Positions 22,641 to 35,010 of a stretch of DNA of 64,000 bases are shown here, one piece after another. The stretch covers positions 20,387,446 through 20,451,445 of the forward strand of contig NC_080051.1 of NCBI RefSeq assembly GCF_026212465.1, given 5' to 3'. Both the position numbers and the translations under genes were made by a program. The stretch's first letter is position 1. Each line of letters opens with the position of its first letter. This DNA comes from Amaranthus tricolor. Its lineage: Eukaryota; Streptophyta; Magnoliopsida; Caryophyllales; Amaranthaceae. The notes beneath the pieces were generated by a model. The model searched no databases, was not told where the DNA came from, and was given only the letters and a program-made list of their open reading frames with translations.

Positions 22641-25600
22641 TCTGAAAAATCTTGAATTCTAAGTTGTCTTCTGAACTCGATAAATTTATCAGTTGATATG
22701 GGTTTTGTGAAAAGGTCTGCGAGCTGCTCCCCCGTCTTGCAGAATTGTAGTTTGATCTCTTTCTTGTCTACTAACTCACGAATGTAGTGATGTCGTATCT
22801 CGATGTGTTTTGATCTGCTATGAAACACTGGATTCTTCGTCATTGCTATTGTTGACATGTTGTCGCTAAACATTGTAGTTGGTGTCTCTTGCTTATGTTG
22901 TAGATTGATTAATATCCTTCTGAGCCAGACTGCTTCACGTGCTGCACTTGTTGCTGCAATGTACTCTGCTTCTGCTGATGATAAAGCTACTGTCGCCTGT
23001 TTTTTTGATGACCATGAGACCACCTTGTTCCCAAGCTGAAATACGTACCCGCTTGTACTTTTTCTATCATCCACGCTTCCAGCCCGGTCACTATCGGTGT
23101 ATCCTGTGAGCTTGAAATCTTTTTCAGTTTCGTACATGATCCCATAGCTTTTTGTTCCCTTAATGTATCTAAGAATCCTCTTTGCTGTTGTTAGATGATC
23201 CTTACTCGGTTTACTCATGAACCTAGATACGATGCTGACAGCGTTGACTATATCTGGTCTTGTATGTGTGAGATAGATAAGAGAGCCGACCAAGCTTCGA
23301 TACATTGCTCCGTCGACTTTTGGTTTGCCATCATACTTTGATAACTTCTCATTGATTGCCATTGGTGTAGCCAGTGGTTTACATTCACCCATGTTGAATT
23401 TCTTGAGAAGGTCTTTTGCATATTTCTCTTGTGATAGAAATATTTTTCCTGGGCTTTGTTTGATTTGTATGCCAAGGAAGTATTTCATTGTACCAAGGTC
23501 TGTCATCTCGTACTCTTTCATCATAGCCTTTTTAAATTCTTCGATCATCGTTGGGTGTGTGCCTGTATAGATTAGATCATCCACGTACAAGCATAAAATG
23601 AGAAAGTTGTTACCTTGTGTCTTGATGTATAGTGAAGGTTCACTCGGACTCTTGATGAAACCATGCTGGAGAAGATAATTGTCGATGTTGTTATTCCACG
23701 CTTGGGGTGCTTGTTTGAGTCCGTACAGAGCTTTTCGAAGGCGATATACTTTGTCTTCTTGGCCTTTGATGACGTATCCCTGCGGTTGCTCGATGTACAC
23801 TTCTTCTTCAAGTTCTCCATTTAGAAATGCTGATTTGACATCGAGTTGAAAGACTGGTAGCTGATGCTGTGCTGCTAATGCCAGGACTGTTCTAATTGTC
23901 TCCATGCGGACAACTGGTGCATATGTTTCGTTGAAGTCGATTCCTGGTTGTTGCGCATATCCCTTTGCTACGAGCCTTGCTTTGTACTTGTTGATGGAGC
24001 CATCATCATTATGTTTCACCTTGTAGACCCACTTGAGTCCGATGACTTCCTTGTCTTGTGGTTTGTCTACAAGTTTCCATGTGTGATTCTTCTCAATCAT
24101 TTTGATTTCTTCGTTCATAGCCTTAATCCATGTTTCTTCTTGTGCTGCTTCTTGAAATGTTTGTGGCTCACTAGAGAAGAGAGCCATCATTGCTTGGTCA
24201 TAATGGTAATCTTGTAACCATGATGGCGGTTGCCGATCTCGTGTTGATCTTCGGGCTTCTTGATGTTGAGGAGTTGAACGTGATGTTTGGCTTCTTGAGC
24301 TTGGGAATGATCTTGTACTTTCAGGTGTACTTGGACTCGGAGATGATGGGTTTGTTGGTTGGTCTGCTCCGTCTTCTTCACTTGGATCTCTTAGGAGAGT
24401 ATCTCCTTCGCGAGCTTCAGTTTCTTTTTTTTTCCACGTCCATTCGGCTGCTTCGTCAAAAATTACGTCTCTAGAGATGATTAATTGTTTAGATTCAGGC
24501 TTGTAAAGGCGATATCCTTTTGTTTCGTGACTATATCCAATGAATATGCATTTTTCTCCCTTCTCATCAAGCTTTTCCCGATTCTCCTTCGGGATGTGGG
24601 CATAAGCTACGCATCCGAACACTTTGAGGTGTTCTACTCTTGGCTTTCTCTTGTGCCAGGCTTCATATGGCGTTAAATCCCTAACTGCTTTTGTGGGAGA
24701 TCTATTGAGGATATATACTGCCGTGTGAACAGCTTCGGCCCAGTATCCTTGGGTAGATGTTTACCCTGCATCATGCTGCGGGCCATCTCTGCTATAGTGC
24801 GGTTTTTCCTTTCCGCGACACCATTTTGTTGAGGTGTACGCCTTGCTGTTAGTTCTCTTTTAATCCCATGCTTCTTACAGAAGTTGTTGAATTCGTTGCT
24901 TGTAAATTCTCCGCCACGATCCGTTCTAAGAATCTTAAGAGAATGCCCACTTTGATTTTCTGTGAGGGCTTTGAATTCCATGAAGTGGGAAAAAGCTTCT
25001 GATTTTTCTCCAGGAAATATACCCACATCATGTGGGAGTAGTCATCTACGAACAGAAGAAAATATCTTTTTCCGCCAAGAGACGGATTCTTGGTAGGACC
25101 CCAAATATCTGCATGAGCAAGCTCTAGAGGAGCCTTGGCCCTCCAAGGTGCGGTAGGAAATGGCAATCTGTGCATCTTGCCATATATACAGCCTTCGCAA
25201 ATTTTACTTTTATTTTTTATTGATGGTAGTCCAATTACCATTTCTTTTTGTTTTAATAGTTTTAGACTGTTAAAATTTATATGCCCGAATCTCAAATGCA
25301 ATAAGGTGGATTCATCATTTATTGAGTTTAAAGCCAATTTTTCTTCAAATGGCAATTTTAATGGGAATATTTTGTTAGGAGTCATTTCAACAGTTGTTAT
25401 TATCTGACCCTTATTTTTATCATAGATTTGACATTTGTTATTCTCAAATTTAACCATATATTCTTTTTTAATTAATTGGCCTACGCTTAATAAATTTTGT
25501 GCAAGTCCGGGAACATAAAAAACTTCATGAATTAATTTTGATGAGCCATTTTTTGTTTTAACGGCGATTGTTCCTTTTCCGGCGACATCTTCTTTTTTAC

Positions 25601-25862
25601 CGTCGCCAAGTGTGATGTGTGTTTTAACATTTTCGTCAAGAGTGACAAAATAATTTTTATTGCCGGTCATGTGATTTGAACAACCACTATCAATATACCA
25701 TATGTCACTTACTTTTTCTTGTGCATTTAATCCCGTGTAAAATATTTGCTCTTCGGAATTATTGTTTATCGGAATAGTTTGCTTCTTCTTTTTGTCGATA
25801 CCAACAATCTTTTTCGAGGTGAGAGTGTTTTTTACACCTCTTACATTTGTATAGACAATCAT
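22637..25862 (-). pseudogene. Ty1-copia pol, broken into three frames
   Basis: The protease IWYIDSGCSNHMTG lies near 25665-25705. The integrase follows: HADIWGP near 25100, LRTDRGGEF near 24905-24930 and TPQQNGVAERKNR near 24800-24840. A 661-codon open frame (22637-24622) then carries the integrase C-terminus, RT with LYVDDLIYTG near 23570-23600, and RNase H with TDSDRAGSVDDRKSTSGY near 23040-23095, ending at a stop just before the polypurine tract. Frame changes occur between gag and protease (25760-25860), within integrase (about 24950-25030), and between the integrase core and the RT frame (about 24620-24720). RT and RNase H motifs look intact, but a full polyprotein cannot be made from this copy. 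Confidence 0.92.
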
Positions 25863-26709
25863 TAGTATTGTGGTTAGTTTTCTTACATAATTTACAATAA
25901 AGGTCAGTTTGATTATTTAATCGACTCCTTTGATTTTTAAAATTTCCTTTTCCCTTGCTACAATTAGTTGATATTTGTCCTTTTTCATAATTTTTACAAT
26001 GACTATTTTTATTTTCACCATTAGAAAATTTTAATTTAGCTTGAAATGCTTGTTCTAGTGGTTCTTCATTAAATTTTTTTAATCTATCTTCATGTGCAAG
26101 TAATGATCCCATTAATTCGGGTATACTTAATTGAGATAAATTTTTCTTGTTAACTTCTTCTATTGTTGTGGCAATAATGTTATATTTTTGTGATAGACTT
26201 CTTAATATTTTTTGAATCACATTTTCATCTTCTATTTTACCACCATTTTATCTTATTTGATAAACTATATTAGTGACTCGGTCAAAAAATGAATGTATTG
26301 TTTCATTTTCTGCCATTAATAGATTATCAAATTCTCTCCATAGTGATTGGAGTTTAAAAAGAATTACCTCTTCGGAACCTCTGTATTTTGTCTCCAGGAT
26401 CCTCCAAGCTTCCGTAGCTGTTTTTGCAGGCATGATCGTTGTAAGTATTGCCTCGTCGACTCCACGATATAATAGGGATAGGGCATAGTTATCCCTTATC
26501 CTATTTTGTTTATATTGTTTTATTTTTGTTTCATCCCAAATTGACTCTTTAGTGTCATCTTTAGGTGGTTGCTCGTAACTTTCTTGTACTAATTCCCATA
26601 AATCTTGGGAGATAAATATTGACCTCATTTGCATAGCCCATTATTCATATTTTTCTCCCTTAAATGTGGGAACCCAATTAACTTGGGGGTAATTAGTGGT
26701 TGAGGTCAT
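25759..26709 (-). pseudogene. Ty1-copia gag with stop and frameshift
   Basis: The likely start codon is at 26707-26709. A TAA interrupts at 26641-26643. Coding resumes through the capsid-like region (to about 26248), where a second stop plus a frame change near 26230-26250 shift into the 25759-26220 frame. That part ends in two zinc knuckles, CKLCKKTNHNTNDC and CKRCKKHSHLEKDC, both fitting CX2CX4HX4C. Gag normally builds the virus-like particle; this copy cannot make a full-length one. Confidence 0.88.
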
Positions 26710-26795
26710 TTTTTATTTTGTGGTTAGAGGTTTATTTTATTGTGGAGTATGTTGGTTAATGTGTTTAGGTTGTTTGGAGGTCTTGGTTTTAATTA

Positions 26796-26808
26796 GCTCT
26801 TGATACCA
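26796..26808 (-). promoter_or_regulatory. Primer-binding site of the Ty1-copia element
   Basis: On the minus strand TGGTATCAAGAGC lies two bases inside the 5' LTR. It resembles the complement of the initiator-Met tRNA 3' end (TGGTATCAGAGC) with one extra A. Confidence 0.75.
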
Positions 26809-26810
26809 AA

Positions 26811-27092
26811 TGTAGGAAAATTTAGATGGTAAAATAGTGAATGGATTTATTTGGAGAGGAAGATGAGTGAATATGTAGAATGGATATTGTTCTTCATTGC
26901 ACAAAAAATTGATTACATTAATGGGTATTTATAGTGCAAGTTTACTAAAATATCTTAGATATTTTTATTTTTTTTAATTACTTTTCTAGGATCTTCTATT
27001 ATATTATCTTAGATATTTTTATTTTTTAATTCTTTAGTTTAGATATTTTTATATTTAATTAAAATCCTAGATTTTTCTAGATTATTTTAACA
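26811..27092 (-). repeat. 5' LTR of the Ty1-copia element
   Basis: A direct repeat of 22350-22630 with about three differences (AGATGG for AGATAG, a T/C change and one extra T). It would hold the element's promoter. Confidence 0.95.
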
Positions 27093-27097
27093 TTTAA

Positions 27098-28386
27098 TAA
27101 GTCCTTTATGCGGCAAAAAAGAATGGGGGTAGTCCATGTGACCTTAAATCAATGCAAGCCTCTAGAGAAGCTATATATGGATAATGGATGTGTGCAATTA
27201 GAGACTAAAGGGCTATGGCCTATGGGAGGTTATACTTCTTCCATTCTGAAATACGCGTTACATAATGATTTTAGGCACTGTTCATCGTTAAGTTTATTTT
27301 ATATATTGCAGCAAATGTGTAAGAAAAAATATAGTCAAGTGAGTCTTGTTTGAATCGTCTAATCGCATATTTTCGTCATATTAAGTTTTTATAATTTTTA
27401 GATGCGTACGATTCAATATATAGATAATCAAAATAACATATTGAATTGCGTAAAAAGTCAAATGTCACAAGTATATTCAAATTAAAGAATTATATTTAAG
27501 TCGTGCAACAAGTGATTTTTTGGCTTCATCGAGGAAAGAATGGAGAAAAATTAATAGCAAATGACGAATGGATTGACATGTTCTCATTGAATAAAATGCA
27601 AATAATTTTTCAAGGTGGGCATGTGGATACAATAATATCTTTCGATCGCAAATAAGTATTACAAAAGCAACTAAGCAGAATAAGTGATAGATAGAGTTAA
27701 TAGTGATTGTTTTCCTACAGTTATACTCTCTCTAGTTTTAAAAGTAAAAAAATTTAATTGTGAGTTTTAAAAATTCTAAATAGTTGATATTTAGAAAATA
27801 TATATTAAGATGAATCTATTAAGATTCCACATGAATATGTTTACATATAAATCGATAAGAAATCATATTCAAAGTTTAATACTAAAATTCGTAAATTCTA
27901 TATGAGAAGATCATATAAAAACGGAGAGAATATAAGATTCCTAGCTAATGCTCTCACTCTTGCGTAATTGCAATTGCAAGAATAATAAAACATGCAAAAA
28001 AATTAAGTAATTAACTACCAAAACAATCACCAATGAAATGCATGAACTTGACTCCTGTCCAATGCATATATACATATTTGAGTTAATCCAATCGAAGTGC
28101 AGATGATACCCCTCCTAAACCTTCATCATCTTATTCATATACTCTATCTATTAAGTGTTTGGTTGTATTTAACTGCTTACTTTTTAATATTGTTTGGTGT
28201 TTTGGGTTTGGAAGATCTGGTTTTTTTTTTGGTTGTATTTTGTATATGCACTTGCTATTATCATATCTTGGAGTGTTCTCATACTTTTTGAAATGATTGT
28301 TTTCATACTCAGTAGTGTTTTATCTTTCTTTCATTTAATTAATTTTTTATGTACTTATTTATTTATTTTATCTATTTGTTTATTTT
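27098..28386. other. AT-rich intergenic, possible LINE 5' leader at its right end
   Basis: No gene is seen. From about 28100 the plus strand becomes T-rich, which could be the leader of the LINE that follows, but no boundary or target duplication could be fixed. Confidence 0.35.
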
Positions 28387-31300
28387 GTGTTGATCTCTGT
28401 TAGTGATCTGATTGTAACCTTTTACCTTAGTCCAAGAAGAGGGGGTCAGGGGGGGCAACGTAAGCAGAATCTAGAATTAAGAGTGGGGAGTTGGAACATA
28501 GGTACCCTAAAAGCCAAGTCGTTGGTGTTGGCCAATGAGCTTTCTAAATACAGGATTCATGTAGCATGTGTTCAAGAGAATAGGTGGAAGGGGTAAAAAG
28601 CAAAAGGTATAAAGGGATATAAGTTGTGGTATGCAGGTTTGGACGGCAGACGTAACAGGGTTGACATCCTAGAGTCTAATGATATCCTAAAGCAATTGGT
28701 TGAAGTAAGGAGGTGTAATGACAGGATTATGCTAGTTAGGATAGTAGTGGGAAGAGATCATATCCATTGTCAGTGCATACGGGCCCCAAGTTGGGCTCGA
28801 TGAACAGGCGAAGTGCGAGTTCTGGGATAACCTAGGAGACCTCAAGAGAACTATCCCGGAAGATGACAAAGTTTTCTTAGGAGGGGACTTTAACGGACAT
28901 ATAGGCAGAGATGTAGGCAACTATAACTCGGTGCATTGAGGGTTTGGTATGGGGGCAAGGAATGAGAGTGGGTAGAATTTGCTGGAGTTTGCGCTAGCAA
29001 AAGAATTGGTTATAGCAAACTTGATCATTAGAAAGAAAGATGAGCATTTGATCACATATACGAGCGGCGGGCATGTAACCCAAGTTGACTATTTCTTAGT
29101 GCGCAAGGGAGATCGGGCCTCATGTTTGGATTGTAAGGTGGTGTTGGGTACAGAGATGCCCACCCAACATAGGTTTTTTGTACTGGTTTACAGGATAAGG
29201 AAGAAAATCGTAGAGAAGAAGGTCGAGTCTAGGGGAAAGATCATGTGGGGGAGACTCAAAGGGGATATGGTCACAACCCTGTCAAGCAAGATAAGTTTAT
29301 TGGGCTTCCCAAGTCAGTCAAAGGATGTGAATGAAATGTGGGTGAACATGGAAAAAACCATTAGAAAAGTGGCAAAAGATACCTTGGGGGTGTCGTCGGG
29401 TAAACCAAAAGTATTCAAAGAGTCGTGGTGGTGGAATGATGAGGTGGAAAAAAAGATAAAGGACAAAAACAAGAGATTTAAGGAACTCATGGCATGCATG
29501 AAAGAGGAGGATAAGATTGAAAAGAGAGTGAGCTATAAAGAAGCAAAGCGGGCGGCAAAGAAAGCGGTAACAGAGGCAAAAAACCATTGTTATGAGGACT
29601 TGTATCGGAAGCTTGATACCAAAGAGGGGGAGAAGTAGATTTTTAAGTTGGCAAGGACTAGGTCCAGGCAGCGGCAAGACTTAGAGGCGGTGAAATACAT
29701 CAAGGATGAGAGAGGACGAGTTCTCTAGAGACAAGAGGACATCAAAAATAAATGGCTCCAGTATTTCTCTCAGCTACTCAATGAGTCTAGGGGGCCAAAG
29801 GAGGCGGATAATCAAATTTTTGACGCCCAAAGACCACTGAAATATGGTTCAACGAGTGATATTACCACAGAAGAAGTAGGAGAAGCTCTCAAAAAGATGG
29901 TGAAAACAAAGGCAGTCGGGCCAGATAACATCCCGATTGAGGTGTAGAGGGTTTTAGGAGAAGAGGGCATTCGTTGGCTGACTAACCTCTTAAATATTAT
30001 TTTGAGGACACATAAGATGCTAGAAGAATAGAGGAATAGCACACTAATACCTATGTTTAAATACAAAAGCAATGCGCAAGTATGCGGGAATTATAGAGGT
30101 ATTAAACTTCTAAGCCACACAATGAAATTGTGGGAAAGAGTAGAGAGGAGAATTAGACAGGAAACGGTGATTAGAGAGAACCAATTCGGTTGTATGCTAG
30201 GAAGGTCAACCATTGAGGCAATTCATGTTTTGAGGAGACTGATGGAGAAATATAGGGAGCGAAAGAAGGATCTGCATATAATATTCATTGACTTGGAAAA
30301 AGCATATGATAGCATATCACAACATGTCATCTGGGATAGCCTCAAAGCTAGAGGTAGTTCTTTAGTGTACATTGAGGCTATTCGGGATATGTATGACAGA
30401 GTTTCGGCTAACATTCAAACACCGGTAGGAATAACAGAGCCTTTTCCGGTTAAAGTTGGACTACATCAGGGATCGACTCTAAGCCCTTTCATTTTTACTG
30501 TCATTATGGAAGAGATTTCTTTATCTATTTGGGAGACGGTACCGTGGTGCATGCTATTCGCTGACAACATAGTGCTGGTAGCAGAAACTAGAGAGGAGGT
30601 TAGTAATTAATTGGATGAGTGGAGGGAAGCTTTAGAAGGTAAAGGGTAGCGCATTAGTCGTACGAAGACCGAGTATTTGCGCTGTGACTTTAGTGGGACA
30701 TCACTGGTAGGTGAATGAGAGGTGTCCATAGATGAAGCAGTTGTTAAAAGTACGACCAAGTACAAGTATTTGAGATTGATCATTCAAAGGGATTGGGAGA
30801 TTGACGGAGATGTAAATTATCGTATACATACGGGTTAGCTCAAGTGGTGAGCAGCCACCGTAGTGCTATGTGATAGGAAATTACCAAGCAAGTTAAAAGG
30901 AAAATTCTACCGGACGGCAATCAGACCTGCTCTACTATATGGGATCGAATGTTGGCCTGTAAAGAAGATTTTTGAATATAAAATGAAAGTTACAAAAATG
31001 CGTATGTTGAGGTGGATGTGTGGGCACACATTGATGGATCGAATTAGGAACCAAGAATTTAGGGACAAACTGGGGGTAGCCCCTATTTCTTAAAAAATGC
31101 GAGAAAATAGATTGAAGTGGTTTAGACATGTGTAGAGAAAGACTTTCGAAGCCCCTGTGAGGAGGGTAGAAACCATCATATTAGAGGGTAAGGAGAGTCG
31201 ATGAAGACCCAGGAAAAATTGGGATGAACAAATAAAAGTTGACTTGCATGAGTTAACCTCTCTGAGGGCTTGACTAGGGATAGGGGTAGTTGGAGGCGTC

Positions 31301-31610
31301 ATATCCATGTTTTAGACTTCTGATGTCCTCTTAGATCACCTTTTGGTGTTCTTGCGCTCTTGCTTCTCTCGTTTCTTTTATTATTAGTTTTTTGTTTTCT
31401 TTTTTTGTAGTTGGTTCTACTTATTTATTTTATTTATAGGCATTTAATTTATCTTTCATGTGTAGTCACGTCTCTTTATCTTTCTCGAGTCGGGGGACTC
31501 CTTTGGCCGCGCTCTCCTTTATGGGTATGAGTTGCCGCCGTTCTTCCCTCCCCAAACCGTGTCCATAGTTTTTCTATTAGTGGGATACATTGGGTAGGAT
31601 GATGATGATG
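28387..31610 (+). pseudogene. RTE-type LINE: APE endonuclease and reverse transcriptase, inactivated
   Basis: Domain order is APE-type endonuclease then RT. The endonuclease N-terminus shows SWNIGTLKAK (about 28492) and CVQENRWKG (to 28594); its C-terminal part shows VTQVDYFLVR and TQHRFF (29076-29172). The RT spans roughly 29870-30610 with NYRGIKLLSH, IIFIDLEKAYDS, GLHQGSTLSPF and LFADNIVL, where the second catalytic Asp of FADD is Asn. The C-terminal tail, ALLYGIECWPVKK then RMLRWMCGHTLMDRIRNQEF, is characteristic of the RTE clade. Most of 28979-31320 stays in one frame apart from in-frame stops; the endonuclease also has a frame change between 28600 and 28979. The 3' UTR ends in a GATGATGATGATG tail near 31600-31611, as RTE elements do. 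The 5' end is uncertain. Confidence 0.88.
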
Positions 31611-31611
31611 A

Positions 31612-34600
31612 ATCTTTCGGCAAAAAGCATAGTATTATAAACACTTTAATTAGTGGAGTATTTAGCACATTTGGGAGCGAATAGAACTTTCAAATACTAC
31701 TACCTAGTAAGAAGCACATTCAAATAAAAATATCTACTACCTAGTACTAAGATAACTCAATTATTGTCTCCTTGGAACAACTATTAGGCAACTCCTAACC
31801 TGGTTTCCACTCAACATAAATATAATAGACTTGGCCTTTAATTATACTAATTCTTGAATTCATATAAATTACTTTTGAATAATTACATGCTAATTCTGTC
31901 GGTTAATATGTTTGAATTACTTTTAAAAGTTGAGTTGAACCTCAGAAAACATAACTTAGAATAAAAATAATTGGAGACGCTAAATTTGTATCTAAAAGTC
32001 CCGTTAGATTTTTTAAAGTTACTCGAGTTTTCCCTAATGGTGTCATAGTTGTTTTGCTTTTAATTTTGTTTAGTCCTGCTAGTTTTTGTCTTCTAAATTG
32101 CGCTTTGTTTTGTGTTTTTTTTTCTTTTTTTGCAATTCCTCCCTTGAAAGTACTGCAGGGTGTCTCGAAATAGGGGTTCTTTTAGATTGTGATTCGCGAC
32201 CTTCTTGTGATGAGGATATTAGTCTGTCTTCTATCCATCCTCCTTAGATCCTGGCTAAGGGCAGGATTCACTAGACCACTTGGTGCAAACTATAATATCC
32301 AGTTCAATATTTATAAATTTACTTTATCATCTTATCTTATACTTATAAGTTATAAATCACTTTAACTATTTCATATTCGTGAATTCTATCCCTCACATAT
32401 TATCACTAATCATCCTTAATGTCCTTTTTAGAGATAATGCAGTTTATTCTCAACACAACTAGCACTAAACTAGCATATGCCCTCCTACGGTCCTACATCA
32501 TAAAGATTGTTCTATCAACCATAATAATTCTTGTATGATTTTACAAAGCATTAGCAATCTTAAGATTTATAAATTGTATTTATTTCACCAAAATAAACTC
32601 ATGAATTGATGGAAGAAGAAATTTATGTTAATAAAATAAAATTTATGTTCCTCTTCATTTCTTATCTTCTGTTTGCTTCTATACCAAGATTACCACACTT
32701 AATTTAACATAAATTTTTGAAACTACTGTTACTTGAAATTATGTATATTATTTATTTATTTTTGGGTTAGAGATTAGGATTTTAAAGTACTAAAAAACCA
32801 AAGGCTAAAAAGTCTCCAAATTTTAAAAAATACATCTTTTTATAAGAACACTAGTTTGAGAAATACATAAAAGTATAGCTCTAGAGGTTTGAAGTCTCCA
32901 AACCAAAAAAAAATAGCTTCTTATTACCTACAACACCTGTTTGGAAAATACTTTTCAATGAACACCAAAATATATATATATTTGTCTTTTCTAATTCTAT
33001 TTAGCAAATCATTCATAAAAAGAAATAGGCTTATTATAAAAAAATTTCCAGTAGCAAAGTTCTGCTTCCTCACGATAGCTCTTAACTTTTATCTTGTAAA
33101 AATTTTGATCCACAAACTTCAGCAATTTAGAATTACCCAGAATTTTCAAACACAAGCAATGAACTAACTGTATGTGTTTGGATCAAGGTCTTGGAAGTAG
33201 GACCCTAAACCAGCACTATTAATTGGGAGATCTTAGCAGAATTTCTAAAAAGCCGAAACATTAAATGCATGGTTGAAGCTTCGATACCTCGTCTACTCTT
33301 ATAATATGACTGATGAGCGCTTTCGTGAGAAGGGATGAGTGTTTCCTCAAAACTGGTTAAAGTTGTTTTTATATATTTGATGCACCTCTACACAGTCAAT
33401 TAGAAGCTGCCACACACGAGTGTAGTTGACTCTAAACAAAAAGCTAACGAAAAGATGGAAAATCATAGTGCAAAAATATGTCTTCGGTCACAGTTGTAGT
33501 AATGGTTGGCGGATTTCACGACCAATAAGAATGATTTCGCAATCAATGCACTATGTGAAAAACTACATAACGAAAGACAACAACATGTCAAAGTCAAAAG
33601 GAACATTTCTTAGTGTCATTATCATTCCTAAGCTCCAAGACAATTATAGAATATAAATACTCTTATATTCACCGCTTTCAAGGTAACAAACTCACTCTCC
33701 TATAAACAAACTGAACTTATTGCTCTAAACCATTGGCATTAAGTGACTTACATTTATTCTTATTGGCAAGAACATTTACTACGGTCTTACACCACAAATA
33801 AACCCTAGTTGAAATTAGGCCTTTTAGATACTTGTCATATATTCTCACTAACTTGAGCATCGAAATAGGTTTTCGGAGAACACCTCTGAACCATCTTAAC
33901 GCTTGTTAATGGTAAAAGTAAAGGTCAATAGGGTGATCTTATTGCAAGATCGCCTGATAGCAAAGGAAAGCATCTCAACAACTTTTCTCCTAAACAAACA
34001 ACCCTAGTACTAACCAAACTTAAGTGCTAAATTAGTTGTATTCGATCCTAGACAGAAACACTAACATAACTAAAAATGTAGCAACTAAAGTACTAAGCAT
34101 TGCTTTATATGATTACTAGAGACGCTATTTTATGAAGTATAACACAAAAGCCTGTAACAAATTAGTACATCTAATATTCATCTTTCCATCCCTTACCCTA
34201 TTCCACCTCCTCTAAACTAGGGGATGATTTTTTTGATAGGCTGGATGCTCGGAACTTAGGTAACTTACATGTACCTTCATAGTGTTTTATGATGCTATTT
34301 AATTCCAAAGGAAAGTACAAAGAAATAAAATGAAAATTTTCTCACGTGAGGATCAGGAGACAAATGGATATAATTTATACAATGGAACGATGCATCAAAC
34401 AAGTTCAACATCATTCTGTGACCCTTTCTACAATCTGATGACTAGCATAGATGATAGCTTAACGAATTGGCAACACATGATTTGCACTACTTTCAGCTTT
34501 AAATTAGACTACCAGGGTTGCAAATGATCTTAATTTCCACAACCCTCACATACAACAGGTCAACAGCATGTGGAGATTTTAGTGTGGAACCTGAGCATAA

Positions 34601-35010
34601 CAATATCATTTTCACCTTTCTTCCGCCATTTACTGGGGTTCTAAAAGATGGTTTCTTGAGAATAAACCCCAAAATCAAACAACTATAAAAACTTATAAGT
34701 AACTAAACATCCTTCCTACCGATATCATCTCGTTCCTTCAAAAAATCTCGTCAAAGTTTAGTCACACTAATTCTACTAAAGCTGTATACACTCTTCTGTG
34801 AGTCTTAACCAAGTGATTAAACCAATCATATAAACCTTATCTGAATTTATAGAAGGGCAATGGTAACAGATGCAAAATTTATGTACATTTCTTGAAAGAA
34901 TTAATATATATACATTTGAATCTTTGAAAATTTCCTTGTATACATTTTTAACTTCTTCTATCATGGAATGAAAGGGAACGCAGCAATCAATGCACTCTGT
35001 CAAGCAAGCC
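31612..35010. other. Intergenic between the LINE and BASS4
   Basis: No convincing gene. The stretch 32085-32290 is GC-richer and retroelement-like (TAGATCCTGGCTAAGGG...) but carries no domain I can name. The last few hundred bases (about 34700-35010) probably include the BASS4 3' UTR, read on the minus strand; no polyadenylation site could be fixed. Confidence 0.4.

Larger units (their letters stand above)
22350..27092 (-). mobile_element. Full-length Ty1-copia LTR retrotransposon
   Basis: The element is bounded by near-identical LTRs (22350-22630 and 26811-27092) with TG...CA ends, and by an exact 5-bp target duplication TTTAA (22345-22349 and 27093-27097). Coding order on the minus strand is gag, protease, integrase, RT, RNase H, which defines Ty1-copia. 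Next to the 5' LTR is a primer-binding site close to initiator-Met tRNA; next to the 3' LTR is a GGGGGA polypurine tract. Total length is 4743 bp. I counted about three differences between the LTRs, so the insertion is recent, yet the polyprotein is broken several times. Confidence 0.96.

Noticed and set aside
27637..27644. ATCTTTCG as a possible left target duplication of the RTE LINE (matching sequence just after its tail at 31611)
   Set aside because: Only eight bases match, and nothing between 27645 and 28100 resembles the LINE. A chance match cannot be excluded.
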